Of a stretch of DNA of 64,000 nucleotides, positions 42,851-52,406 are shown piece by piece (the stretch's first letter is position 1; every line of letters starts with the position of its first letter). Made by a program: the position numbers and the translations under genes. Below the pieces are notes generated by a model. That model did no database searches. It saw only the letters and a program-made list of their open reading frames with translations, and had not been told where the DNA came from. Origin of the DNA: Aquipluma nitroreducens (GTDB lineage: Bacteria > Bacteroidota > Bacteroidia > Bacteroidales > Prolixibacteraceae); the NCBI RefSeq assembly GCF_009689585.1, contig NZ_AP018694.1, forward strand, positions 3,239,001 to 3,303,000. The letters are read 5' to 3'.

Positions 42851-43519
42851 CTAATGCAGCCCCAGGTGTAGTGATATCTCAGAAGTCTGTGAATATTGAA
42901 TGATTTCTTCAAACGTATTTATTTCACGATATTCCTTGTAGTTTCTCCATTGATATTCAAACGAAAGTCCTAAACTAATTTTCTTACACAGGTCCTTTTT
43001 CATGATCATTGCTTTCAATCCAAACGAAGGCTTTAGGAAGTATTTTCGATTAAATTCATGCGTTTTTTCAACACCGCCCGCCTGTTGACTGGCCCACCAA
43101 CTCCTTGTCAAATTTTCATAGTTTGTAATCAGGTATTTTCCGGAAGGGCCCAACGCAAAAAACAATCCTTTCGCAAGTTTGAATTGTGCCAAAGTAGCTA
43201 ACTCCAGATTAATACTTAAGATTGAACCTTTCCATGAAGAACCTCCCCCTAAACCTCCATATCCAATATTGTCAACAGCTAATCGTTCGAGATTTATTCC
43301 AATATCAGGTCTGAACGAGAACTTATTTTCCGGGTTATACCAACTTTGATTAAAGCCAAGTTTTAGTGAAGATCCAAGCTCAGCATCGATTGAATGATCG
43401 ATTGAATGCTTTGGCAGAATGACTCCAATCGTAAAACTGGTTTCCATTTTCCATTGGGCGGTAAGCGATGTTGGAAGGCAGAAGATAAACAATAAGATAA
43501 ATAAGATTGGATTTCTCAT
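42851..43519 (-). CDS. Predicted outer-membrane beta-barrel protein
   Basis: A 222-residue protein with a signal peptide (MRNPILFILLFIFCLPTSLTAQ) and alternating amphipathic strands such as KFSFRPDIGINLERLA, GSILSINLELATLAQF and KISLGLSFEYQW. It ends in SEISLHLGLH, a barrel-like C-terminal strand. The layout resembles small PorT/OmpW-like barrels, but the family is not recognised. ATG 43519 begins the signal peptide; a longer frame would add an unrelated prefix. It stands alone upstream of the channel gene's end. Confidence 0.7.
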   Translation of the reverse strand: MRNPILFILLFIFCLPTSLTAQWKMETSFTIGVILPKHSIDHSIDAELGSSLKLGFNQSWYNPENKFSFRPDIGINLERLAVDNIGYGGLGGGSSWKGSILSINLELATLAQFKLAKGLFFALGPSGKYLITNYENLTRSWWASQQAGGVEKTHEFNRKYFLKPSFGLKAMIMKKDLCKKISLGLSFEYQWRNYKEYREINTFEEIIQYSQTSEISLHLGLH

Positions 43520-43610
43520 GGCTATTGGTTGAACTAAATGAATGGCTAATTCACAAAATAATCCGCTGACCACTTATTACTTTGTGGTTGTATGTGTAAT
43601 CAAATTATCG

Positions 43611-44642
43611 CTAATTCTCCAATAAATTCCGGAACTCCTTGATTTGAACCGGTGATCCCAACACAAAAAGCTGGTCGCCACGACTGAGCGTTAATTCAGG
43701 ATCGGGATTGAATACGTATTTGGCACCACTGATTTTAATACCAACAATGTTGATTCCTGATTTATCCTTCAACTGCAATATTTTCAGGGCTTTATTTACA
43801 AAATGAGCAGCCATATGTGTACACGATATTTCTTCGAGACTGACATCATTGCTTTTCTGTAACAGGATGTATTCCAGAAATTCAACCACATCGGGCTGAG
43901 TAACCAGCTTGGCCATTCGTTGTCCGCCAATACGTTCAGGCATAATAACATTGGTTGCCCCAGCCCTGCGAAGTTTGGTGATGGATTCAACCTCAGATGC
44001 CCGGCTGATGATTTTTAATCCGGGGTTCATGCTTCGTGCCGTCAGTACTACAAATACATTGTCGGCATCGTTTGGTGTTGTAGCAATCAGAGCTTTGGCA
44101 TGTTCGATCCGAGCCTGAGAAAGAACTTCTTCGCGGGTTGCATCTCCGCGGATGTACAATAGGTTTTCATCTTCGCAAATGCGGCCAATCACATTTTCGC
44201 GTTTGTCGATGACCACAAAATCAACGCCATAATCACGTAATTCCATGGCGGCCTGTTCTCCGTTGCGTCCATAACCAATAATGATGGTATGGTCTTTCAG
44301 TTTCATGATTTTTTTGTCCACGCGGTATGTTTTTAAGTAATCTTTTAATTCTCCATCGAAAACAAATTTTGCCAGACTTGAACCTACCCAGGCCAAACTA
44401 CCCAAGCTAAACATGATCAGTCCTGAAGTGAATAATTTCCCTACGTCAGAGAGCGGATGAATCATTCCAAATCCGACGGTCGAAATGGTTATGATGGTCA
44501 TAAAGAAAGCGTCAATCAGCGGATACTGCTCGTAACCCCAGTAAAATAGTGTGCCGGTAGAAAGGAGTAGTAAAAGCAATATGGCGCCAGTTCGGATGGT
44601 CTGATTGGATACTGTCTGAAATTTATTGTAGGATTGGCCCAT
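43611..44642 (-). CDS. Potassium channel with RCK (TrkA-N/TrkA-C) domains
   Basis: A 343-residue channel subunit. Two membrane helices (about 17-36 and 70-92) flank a pore loop with the selectivity filter TVGFG (55-59). The cytosolic RCK_N domain starts HTIIIGYGRNGEQA (Rossmann GxGxxG at 123-128) and RCK_C covers about 255-340. Proteins of this type assemble as tetramers gated by nucleotides or Ca2+. The gene begins 1 nt after the stop of the DUF2851 gene, so the two are coupled. Confidence 0.94.
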   Translation of the reverse strand: MGQSYNKFQTVSNQTIRTGAILLLLLLSTGTLFYWGYEQYPLIDAFFMTIITISTVGFGMIHPLSDVGKLFTSGLIMFSLGSLAWVGSSLAKFVFDGELKDYLKTYRVDKKIMKLKDHTIIIGYGRNGEQAAMELRDYGVDFVVIDKRENVIGRICEDENLLYIRGDATREEVLSQARIEHAKALIATTPNDADNVFVVLTARSMNPGLKIISRASEVESITKLRRAGATNVIMPERIGGQRMAKLVTQPDVVEFLEYILLQKSNDVSLEEISCTHMAAHFVNKALKILQLKDKSGINIVGIKISGAKYVFNPDPELTLSRGDQLFVLGSPVQIKEFRNLLEN

Positions 44643-44643
44643 T

Positions 44644-45924
44644 TTATGAATGATTGACAGAAGTTATGATCTTCGTTCCCAATTGGCAATGTAAACATTT
44701 TTTGACTTCGCAATACTTGTTTTTTAACTGAATCAAGGCCTGAGTTTCGAATGCCGACCGGCTGTTGATTCCCAGCTCATTCCACTTCCGGATAATTTGA
44801 TTCGACTCAGGAGCCGTTTTTTCCAATAGCAGCAACGCACGATCTTTCATCGCCTGATCCAGGTGCTGATCGCCATAAACAAAAAGCAGTGGTGCAATGG
44901 TGTTGATGACCAGATTATTGAACGCCGTTTCGCCCAGCGTTTTCTGTTTGTTTTCTTCCGATATTTTGTTGAACCGATAGTGGGTGTCCCAATATTCGGA
45001 GGCCGAAACATCGAACAGCTTTCGCAGTTCATCCAGATTTTCGGTTTCCAGGATTCGCGAAAATAATGCCGATGAATGATGTATCAGCCTGGCCAATTGA
45101 GCAATTCGGATAGTCGGAAAATTAATTGGCCGCAGTCGCATAAATTTCCACACGTGCGATTCCATTCCCGACAATCCGTATTTCTGATACAGGTACGAAT
45201 ATTCTTTCCGGAGTGCTAAAAAATAATCGTCGCCCAATAGGGCTTCGTTAAGCAAACCCGATTGGCCAAACAGCAGAGCTTCGATTTGAAACAGGTTGTT
45301 TTTGTGTTTCGAAAGGATGTTTAAGGAGAGGGATTTAGCCAGTAATTCGAACGGAAGGGCATTGGTTTTCATTCCGAAGTTGCGCGACAGCAACTGGTAA
45401 AAAGTTTCGTTCCAATTGTTTTTGTTTTGCTGAAGGATAGCCAAAATGTCGTTGGTTTTCGACTGGAGCCGTTCGATCATTAGCGAGCTAAACCAAAAAC
45501 GAAGAATAAACGGATCAACTTCTGAAAGTTTATCTTCGCAGGCAATCCAGCGTTCCGATTTTAAGAGTTGTTCAAGATTTTCCAGAATTGCTGGTGGATA
45601 GTTTATTTCGAGTGTCGGAAGTTGGTGGTTTTTTACCTGAATGGGCTTGTCGTGCAGCTCAACAACGTGCAATATAACATTGTCGTATGCTGCATCGGTG
45701 TCGTGATGATGTTGATACCAATGCGATGATTTTTGATGAATTTCGATGTTGCCAGCCCAAATAGTTTCACCAATCCGGATTCGGGCATTGAAAAAATCAG
45801 GACCAGAATCGGTGTTTGGCCGTCCGGTGGAAATGATTTCGAGCGGTTTTCCATCAACGGTTTGGAGGTTTGTTCGGTTGAATAAACCATGTTCCCAAAT
45901 AAATTGCAAAAACTCTTCCTTCAT
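44644..45924 (-). CDS. DUF2851-family protein
   Basis: A 426-residue cytosolic protein of a family confined largely to Bacteroidota and Chlorobi. Hallmarks are the start MKEEFLQFIWEHGLFN, the motif DSGPDFFNARIRIGETIWAGNIEIHQKSSHW and YDNVILHVVELHD, a pattern that recalls a nuclease-like fold. The C-terminal half is helical, with a final CLHC pair. No activity is established. ATG 45924 fits the family start. It is co-transcribed with the K+ channel. Confidence 0.88.
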   Translation of the reverse strand: MKEEFLQFIWEHGLFNRTNLQTVDGKPLEIISTGRPNTDSGPDFFNARIRIGETIWAGNIEIHQKSSHWYQHHHDTDAAYDNVILHVVELHDKPIQVKNHQLPTLEINYPPAILENLEQLLKSERWIACEDKLSEVDPFILRFWFSSLMIERLQSKTNDILAILQQNKNNWNETFYQLLSRNFGMKTNALPFELLAKSLSLNILSKHKNNLFQIEALLFGQSGLLNEALLGDDYFLALRKEYSYLYQKYGLSGMESHVWKFMRLRPINFPTIRIAQLARLIHHSSALFSRILETENLDELRKLFDVSASEYWDTHYRFNKISEENKQKTLGETAFNNLVINTIAPLLFVYGDQHLDQAMKDRALLLLEKTAPESNQIIRKWNELGINSRSAFETQALIQLKNKYCEVKKCLHCQLGTKIITSVNHS

Positions 45925-46043
45925 TCGTTTGGTTTTATGGAGATCTGGACGATGTTCTCTGATTGATCTCAATAAATTTAACAAAACGAATTCAGAATAT
46001 TTGCTTTTTAGGACTGAATTTTCGGGTGTATCCAGAAAGAGAA

Positions 46044-46760
46044 TCAGAACACAACTTTGTATCCTTCTTTTTCAATAGCTTTCCATGCCAGAATAAAACT
46101 ACTTTCTCCACCAATTTTAATTCTATTTTTCCGGAGTAGCTTTTTAATTGGTCTTTGTTGCGTTTTGTCGAATTTGGAGAGTAAGCCCGACTGGCTTATT
46201 CGGACTAACGTGTAACCCTTTTCCTGAGAATAAAAGTAAAATTGATAATTGAGATCGTAATTCATATTTTTGAGTATCCCGTTAGCATCGTGATAGGCTG
46301 GGGTTGTAGTTAACCCAACTTTTCGGTAGGCCAGCAAGGATATTTCTCCGGACGAAAGAATTTCGAAATAGCGGTCTCCTTTCAGGTAATCATCAAAATG
46401 TTGTTTCCGGAACGTTCGGGTGCGTCCGTCAACATCGATAAATTTGAATCCATTAATACTGGCCTTGTCAATGTTAATCTGTGCTCCTGCGATTGTATTG
46501 TAATAGATCAATTCGTCTTTGTATGAACTATATCTCACGAATAAACTATCCGAAATTTCTCCATTGGTAAATTCGACTTTCCCCGGGCGCCATTCGTTGG
46601 TCAGGAATGGAAATCCGTTATAGGAAGGGTAAGGAAGTTGGCGGACGCCTTTAATTTTTTGGGCGTCCCAATTGGGGCTCATGGGTTCCTGTGCACAAAC
46701 CATTTGCGAGAAACTCCACACCAGAATGAGCAACAGTATATTTGAGAATCTGAGTGTCAT
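46044..46760 (-). CDS. Secreted protein of unknown function, last gene of the STN-receptor operon
   Basis: A 238-residue exported protein (signal peptide ending QMVCAQ). The region GKVEFTNGEISDSLFVRYSSYKDELIYYN is typical of an exported Bacteroidota family seen near TonB receptors. The C-terminus is basic and helical (IKKLLRKNRIKIGGESSFILAWKAIEKEG). It starts 2 nt after the stop of the 539-residue protein, which places it in the same operon. Function is unknown. Confidence 0.72.
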   Translation of the reverse strand: MTLRFSNILLLILVWSFSQMVCAQEPMSPNWDAQKIKGVRQLPYPSYNGFPFLTNEWRPGKVEFTNGEISDSLFVRYSSYKDELIYYNTIAGAQINIDKASINGFKFIDVDGRTRTFRKQHFDDYLKGDRYFEILSSGEISLLAYRKVGLTTTPAYHDANGILKNMNYDLNYQFYFYSQEKGYTLVRISQSGLLSKFDKTQQRPIKKLLRKNRIKIGGESSFILAWKAIEKEGYKVVF

Positions 46761-46762
46761 AG

Positions 46763-48382
46763 TTATTTAACTTCAAATTGTTTTTCTGCTAAAATCAGGA
46801 TTCCGTTTTTTAACCTTCCTCTCACAACAACCTTAAATTTTCCCAGTATCGACGATGTACTGAAATTTACTACAAGGGTTTCCTGAGGTTCTACTGAAGG
46901 ATTCCAATAGAAGGTTTGTCTTAAATCCGGAATGTCTGGTTCCGATTTCTCGGGTTCAGCCAGTTTGGCCTGAACCTGAATGGCTTCCAGCTTTAATCGA
47001 ACGAATTGATCTGAATCAGGAATTCTGGAATAATCAGACTTCGTGGTATAAATTGCAACGATTCCGGGGAAACGAAGATTGCCATAATATCGCTCGCTCT
47101 GGCAAATTTCAACACGTTTGATGTCTTGAGTCCCCATATCTTTAATCACATTCAGATTGCGAACGGGAATTCCGTCAATCAGGATTAATGGCATTTCATC
47201 GAAGTAATCGCGCGCTGGGGCGTTCATAACCTGCATGGAAGGTTCGTTATTGTAATTCCTGAATTTTACACCAGGCAATAATTCTCTTGATATTTCAGTG
47301 AAATTAGGGAGGTCGATAAATAGATGCGGATCAATACTATTGGTTGGCTTTCCGTAATACGGATATAATTCGGTCTTTTCTTTTGATGGCGCCTGAAATT
47401 TCAACTTTTCCTGACCAAAAACTTTCTGAAAAGTTACCGCATCAATGTTTGTGGCCGTAGTGTTTTTAAATTCTTCAGAAATTGGCTGCTGGCTGAATTC
47501 TGGTAAATTTCCCGGTTCGGCAAAAAGCTCGTCCATGTTAATTTTTAAACGCTGGTCGGGTGAATTTCCAAAGCACTGAATAAATGCCTGAACCGAGCCA
47601 TAATACTTATCGAGCTTAAAATAGAATCGGCCGTCAGTTTGTGTTTGGTAATACTGAAATCCGGGAAGTGAATCCGGAATAGTCATGTAGACGGTTGCCC
47701 CGGATGCCGGAGTTGTAGTTTTTTTGTCGATTATTGTTCCTGAAAGTATAATTCCTTTTTTTTCGGTCAATCCGTCTTTTCCTTGATCGGAGCTCCATTT
47801 GTAGGAGGCCGATTCAAATGAAGGGTTGGTTTGAGCAACTGAAACCAACAGACTTCCATCGATTTCGTTTAAAAGTGAGTTGTCGATCTTGATGTTGGCT
47901 GTTGTATTGCTGTTTGTTGGATAGCTGGAGTCAATCCCTTCAATATTAATTTTTGAGGTGGTTTCCTCCTGAATCGTTTGTGATTCGGAAATGTGCTTCA
48001 ATTGCTTCGTGTTTTCCAAACCGTTAAATCGATTCGAAATCCAGATTTCGCGAATTATCTTGAGTTTTGCGACCGTATTTTTCGAGTATGCTCTGAGCAG
48101 GTAAATTCCGGTACTGAGTGAATCGGGTAACTGAAGAAACCCATTGGCCTCCTTGTTTTTAATTTCGATAGAAGCTCCTGAAATTCTAGCTCCTGTCGAA
48201 TTTACCAGATCGATGTAGACAATTCGGGAAGCATTATCAGTAGGACTAAAAATTTTAGCTAAAATGATTTCCCCACTCACATATACATCGCGGTCGGTGA
48301 AAAATCCAATGCTCGTTTTGTCCTGAGCATTTCCTGAAATTGCGTTAATCAGCAGAAGTATAAATATGATTTTTTGTTTCAT
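46763..48382 (-). CDS. Exported MG2-like / TonB plug-like protein without barrel
   Basis: A 539-residue exported protein (signal peptide MKQKIIFILLLINAISGNAQ). The N-terminal macroglobulin-type MG2 domain (FFTDRDVYVSGEIILAKIF..., about 22-110) is followed by a carboxypeptidase-regulatory-like domain (about 210-285). A segment like a TonB plug (about 385-455; FDEMPLILIDGIPVRNLNVIKDMG) comes next, then a C-terminal beta domain. No transmembrane barrel follows the plug. It lies 9 nt downstream of the DUF4249 gene. It may be a soluble plug-like partner of the receptor; this is inference. Confidence 0.75.
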   Translation of the reverse strand: MKQKIIFILLLINAISGNAQDKTSIGFFTDRDVYVSGEIILAKIFSPTDNASRIVYIDLVNSTGARISGASIEIKNKEANGFLQLPDSLSTGIYLLRAYSKNTVAKLKIIREIWISNRFNGLENTKQLKHISESQTIQEETTSKINIEGIDSSYPTNSNTTANIKIDNSLLNEIDGSLLVSVAQTNPSFESASYKWSSDQGKDGLTEKKGIILSGTIIDKKTTTPASGATVYMTIPDSLPGFQYYQTQTDGRFYFKLDKYYGSVQAFIQCFGNSPDQRLKINMDELFAEPGNLPEFSQQPISEEFKNTTATNIDAVTFQKVFGQEKLKFQAPSKEKTELYPYYGKPTNSIDPHLFIDLPNFTEISRELLPGVKFRNYNNEPSMQVMNAPARDYFDEMPLILIDGIPVRNLNVIKDMGTQDIKRVEICQSERYYGNLRFPGIVAIYTTKSDYSRIPDSDQFVRLKLEAIQVQAKLAEPEKSEPDIPDLRQTFYWNPSVEPQETLVVNFSTSSILGKFKVVVRGRLKNGILILAEKQFEVK

Positions 48383-48391
48383 TGCCAGTTA

Positions 48392-49456
48392 TTAATTTGA
48401 TTCCCAGAATGAAGGCCGCTCGCCAATCAGATGTCCTTCGTACGAAATGTCCGGATACCGGTTCAGGCGTCGTTGAACTGCCTGCGAGCCTTCATCGACT
48501 CCTAAGTTCAGGAAATATCGGTATTGACGATATGAATTCAGCTCAAAAAAGCCAAGAATAGTTTTCGTAGGATCACTGGTGCACTTTATATTTCCGTAAA
48601 CTTGTGTCAGAACCGGATCAAACAAACTTCCTTCAGCAGAAAGCTGTTTGTTAAGTTTTTCATGAAAATCGTATGAACTTTTGGTCGTGCCATATTCATC
48701 AAGTATCAGTATCCAGCCAAATCCAACCTGAGAAATTGAGTCGAGATATGCCTGAGTGTTGTATGCCAGTGAAACGATTGAATGTTTGGTAACTTTATCG
48801 GAACTGCTAAATTCTTTGGGTCCCGCAAGATTAAATGTCCCGAGGTCATATATCGATTTCCAACCGTACCACGCTGGTGGCGGTGGACCAACTGCAGGAG
48901 CTGGTGGTGTGTAAACCCATTGCAACACAGCGCGCCAGTCGAATCGATAATATTCAAGCGATGAGGTAATTGGGGCATCGATATAAATTTTCCTCCCTGG
49001 AGTTTCTACTAAACCAGGATTTCCAAATGCATCGGTACGATAGCTCTTTTCAACATTATGGATAGTGTATAGCGAATCGATTTGAGGAATTGGGGGCATT
49101 AAAACCGTTTCTGATTGGTAGATGTCTTTCTGATTTGTAATTCGCAAAAAGTATTTTTTTCCGGGGACTGGGCTTGAGGTAAAGGTGAAATATCCGGTAC
49201 CGCCATCAATTCCTTTAAGGATAGAGCCACCAACCTGAACCAATTCTACTTTGGCGCCCACAACATCCTGGCTGGCAGTAGTATTATAGAAGTCTTTAGT
49301 CATTGAAAGCTTTACAAAGCTTTGTTCCAGATTGTTACTAATCCGCGACTCCACAACCAGCGTGGAAGCAACAACTTCCAGATCAGGTTTGTAATACTCT
49401 TCACAAGAAGTGAAAAGTGCCAGGAATAAAGCCAGATATGTGATTTCTTTTCGCAT
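48392..49456 (-). CDS. DUF4249 lipoprotein
   Basis: A 354-residue surface or periplasmic lipoprotein (signal LALFLALFTSC, acylated Cys near 18). DUF4249 proteins pair with STN/carboxypeptidase-type TonB receptors, taking the place of a SusD-like partner. The family pattern includes LVVESRISNNLEQSFVKLS near the N-terminus and a C-terminal ISYEGHLIGERPSFWE. A Pro-rich loop (PPAPAVGPPPPAW) is a local oddity. Its ATG overlaps the receptor's TGA by 1 nt, so the two are translationally coupled. Confidence 0.9.
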   Translation of the reverse strand: MRKEITYLALFLALFTSCEEYYKPDLEVVASTLVVESRISNNLEQSFVKLSMTKDFYNTTASQDVVGAKVELVQVGGSILKGIDGGTGYFTFTSSPVPGKKYFLRITNQKDIYQSETVLMPPIPQIDSLYTIHNVEKSYRTDAFGNPGLVETPGRKIYIDAPITSSLEYYRFDWRAVLQWVYTPPAPAVGPPPPAWYGWKSIYDLGTFNLAGPKEFSSSDKVTKHSIVSLAYNTQAYLDSISQVGFGWILILDEYGTTKSSYDFHEKLNKQLSAEGSLFDPVLTQVYGNIKCTSDPTKTILGFFELNSYRQYRYFLNLGVDEGSQAVQRRLNRYPDISYEGHLIGERPSFWESN

Positions 49457-52185
49457 CAGAATTTAAAATTATAGGTGATTGATGGAACAGGCACGCCAAT
49501 AATCGAAAGTTTATAGATTGCATATTGCTCTTTGTTTGTTGTTTGGATGGAAGCATCTTTCCGGTAGAAAATGGAATATGGATTTTTCCGCCCATACAGG
49601 TTGTAAACTGAGAAAGTCCAACTCCCTTTCCACATCCGCTTTTTCCGCAGATTCTCATCCAGGGTGATGCTTACGTCCATCCGGTGGTAAGGAGGCATCC
49701 GGTATTTATTACGGTCAGAATAATATACAATTTGCCGGCCATCGTAGGTGTATTTTTGCTCGGGGAGTGTAACCGGTCTTCCTGATGATAATACAAAATT
49801 ACCGGAGAACCGCCAGCGGCGACTGATTTGGTAGTTCATTACTGTTGACAAATCGTGAGGCTTGTCGTAAACCGATGGGTAATATTTCCGGTTGTTGATA
49901 ACATCTTCATCAAATGTATTGTCGGTTTTTCGCATGGTGCGCGAATACGTATAGCTTACCCATCCGTTGAGCCTTCCGGCATTCTTTTTCAGGAAAAGTT
50001 CGAGTCCGTATGAATAGCCATTCGCATTGATGATGTCGGTTTCAACATGGTGGTTCATTACCAATACTGCACCGTTTTTATACTCCGGAAGGTTTTGAAG
50101 GTTTTTGTAATACACTTCGGCCGATGTTTCAAACAATCCTTTTTGCGGGGTTTTGAATAAGCCAACAGCGAACTGATCGCTAATTAATGGCAAAATGTGT
50201 GAGTCGCTTGATTTCCAGAAGTCGGCAGGTGAAATAACCGAGGTATTCGAAACCTGGTTCATAAACTGGTGCATGCGCTGGTAGCTCAGCCGAATTGATC
50301 CTGTGCTGGCCAGATTGAATTTCATCGAAAGACGTGGTTCGATGCCTTGGTACATTTTTGCTGTTTCCGATGCACCGTAAACGGTTGAATCAATTACCGA
50401 ACCTGAATTGATGGTTTGATTCGGATCGTAATTGAGCACAGTTGTTGGTCCCATGCTCATAAAACGGGCATATCTGATACCTACACTAAGCGCAGTTGAT
50501 GCCGAAAGATCGAAATCGTCGTCAATAAAAGCTCCCATTTCAATTGATTGTTCATTCGCAACTTTTTTGGGAGCAACGTTAGTTGGGCTGCTCGCCGGAA
50601 GTATTTCGCCAGGACGAATTTTATATCCAATGGTTTGTATTCCTGTGTTTATGCGGTGCTTCTCGTTAGGCAGCCACGAAAGGATATACTTCATGCTACC
50701 GTATTCTAATCCTGTCTTTAGGCGATAATCATCGGCAGCCAGGTCGGCATCTTTTTTGTCGAGCGTAAAATCATATTTGCTGTAGGATAGATTCAGGTTC
50801 GAAATCAGTTTTTTTGAAATATTTGCTTTCCAGTTGGCCGAACTAATAAGGTTTCCGTAGGTGTACAACGAATTCGAATTCAGGTTGAAAACATCATTGC
50901 TGACATAACCCATTAATTTTAACGTGTTGTTTTGTCCAAGTGCCAGATTTAGGGTTCCGTTAACGTCGTAAAAATGAGCCACACTATTCATGAACTGAGC
51001 ATTTTTCGATTGCCTCATAATCCAGTCCGAATAGGTTGTTCTTCCGCCAATCAGGAATGTGCTTTTTTTCTTTTTGACAAATGGGCCTTCGAGTGTGAAT
51101 CGGCTGTTTATTAGTCCGATGCCTCCGTAAAACTTAATGTTCTCAGTATTTCCATCTTTCAGTTTTACATCCATAATTGACGAAATGCGCTCGCCGTAAG
51201 ATGCTGGGATTCCGCCTTTAAAAAGGGTCACATCTTGCACTGCATCAGGATTGATCATGGAAAAGAATCCAAACATATGTGACGTATTGAATACTGGCGC
51301 CCCATCCATCAGAACCAGATTCTGATCGGTATTTCCACCGCGTACATTAAACCCCGAAGACATTTCTCCAACACTCTGAATGCCGGGCATCATAATTACG
51401 CTTTTAATAATATCGGCTTCACCCATCATCACCGGAAGTTCCTTCATGATTCTGGAATTCACTTTGATCATGCTCATTTGAGCTTTCGAGGCTTTGGTTC
51501 CGTCGCCTGTTACTGTTACTTCCTCCAAATTGTGAGTTTCTTCAAACAGCTCAAAATCGGCACGGCCGCTTTCAATCAGTTTAATTTTTTGGTTCAACAC
51601 TTCATATCCCATAAATGAAACCTGAAGTGTGTGATCGCCAGTCGGTAAATCGAGTTCGTAGTTTCCAGATGCGTTTGTAGTCGTTCCGATTCCGGTTTGG
51701 GGGTGAAAAATGACAGCTCCGGCCAGAGGTTCGCTGTTTTTTCCATCCAGAATTTTTCCTTTCAGTTTGGCAGTGGCATACCTGCCTTCATTCAGTGGAT
51801 CACCAATGACAATAACTTGTGGTTCATTACTGCCTGAGACATTGCGTCCATCACTTCCTTTTGGAAATATAACTACTGAATTGTTCTGGAAAAACTTAAA
51901 GGTTAGGGATTGCCGATCAAACAGCAGGTTAAGAGCCTGAATGAATGGCATATCCTTGAAATCTTGATTGATCATATAAGATTTTACCCATTCAGATTTG
52001 TAATAGAAGTGGATGCCATATTCTTTTTCAATGGTTTTGAAGAACTGTTCTAGTTTTACTTTCTGAAAATTTCCAGTAATGATTTTCTCTTGAATATTTT
52101 GGCCTGAAACTGTAAAATTCAAAAGAATTATAATGCAAATAGCAAACAGTAATTTCAGATAGGTTGGGGCAAAAGATTTATTCAC
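49456..52185 (-). CDS. STN-type TonB-dependent receptor
   Basis: A 909-residue outer-membrane receptor. A signal peptide (to about 28) precedes an STN domain (about 35-107; KLEQFFKTIEKEYGIHFYYKS), which in FecA-type receptors contacts an anti-sigma factor. A carboxypeptidase-regulatory-like domain (about 140-225), a plug (about 235-345; GFNVRGGNTDQNLVLMDGAPV) and a barrel follow. The start is GTG 52185. Unusually, no sigma factor/anti-sigma pair is encoded beside it; the upstream neighbour is the divergent queG. It heads the operon ending at 46044. Confidence 0.93.
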   Translation of the reverse strand: MNKSFAPTYLKLLFAICIIILLNFTVSGQNIQEKIITGNFQKVKLEQFFKTIEKEYGIHFYYKSEWVKSYMINQDFKDMPFIQALNLLFDRQSLTFKFFQNNSVVIFPKGSDGRNVSGSNEPQVIVIGDPLNEGRYATAKLKGKILDGKNSEPLAGAVIFHPQTGIGTTTNASGNYELDLPTGDHTLQVSFMGYEVLNQKIKLIESGRADFELFEETHNLEEVTVTGDGTKASKAQMSMIKVNSRIMKELPVMMGEADIIKSVIMMPGIQSVGEMSSGFNVRGGNTDQNLVLMDGAPVFNTSHMFGFFSMINPDAVQDVTLFKGGIPASYGERISSIMDVKLKDGNTENIKFYGGIGLINSRFTLEGPFVKKKKSTFLIGGRTTYSDWIMRQSKNAQFMNSVAHFYDVNGTLNLALGQNNTLKLMGYVSNDVFNLNSNSLYTYGNLISSANWKANISKKLISNLNLSYSKYDFTLDKKDADLAADDYRLKTGLEYGSMKYILSWLPNEKHRINTGIQTIGYKIRPGEILPASSPTNVAPKKVANEQSIEMGAFIDDDFDLSASTALSVGIRYARFMSMGPTTVLNYDPNQTINSGSVIDSTVYGASETAKMYQGIEPRLSMKFNLASTGSIRLSYQRMHQFMNQVSNTSVISPADFWKSSDSHILPLISDQFAVGLFKTPQKGLFETSAEVYYKNLQNLPEYKNGAVLVMNHHVETDIINANGYSYGLELFLKKNAGRLNGWVSYTYSRTMRKTDNTFDEDVINNRKYYPSVYDKPHDLSTVMNYQISRRWRFSGNFVLSSGRPVTLPEQKYTYDGRQIVYYSDRNKYRMPPYHRMDVSITLDENLRKKRMWKGSWTFSVYNLYGRKNPYSIFYRKDASIQTTNKEQYAIYKLSIIGVPVPSITYNFKF

Positions 52186-52406
52186 GGATTGGAGCTTCTG
52201 TTTGTTTAGTTTTTATGGTCTGGTAAATTTATATATTTATGCGGGATAATGGCATTTTAATATTGTGTTTTTGACAAACAGCATACAGAAAGGTTTAATC
52301 CTTAAGCTTAGTAAGTTTTGATTTTTTTTTGTTTGACTTAAGCTTGTTTTAAGTTAAATCCGAAACATAAATAAAATAGCCTAGTTTTAATTTCAGAAAA
52401 TACCCA

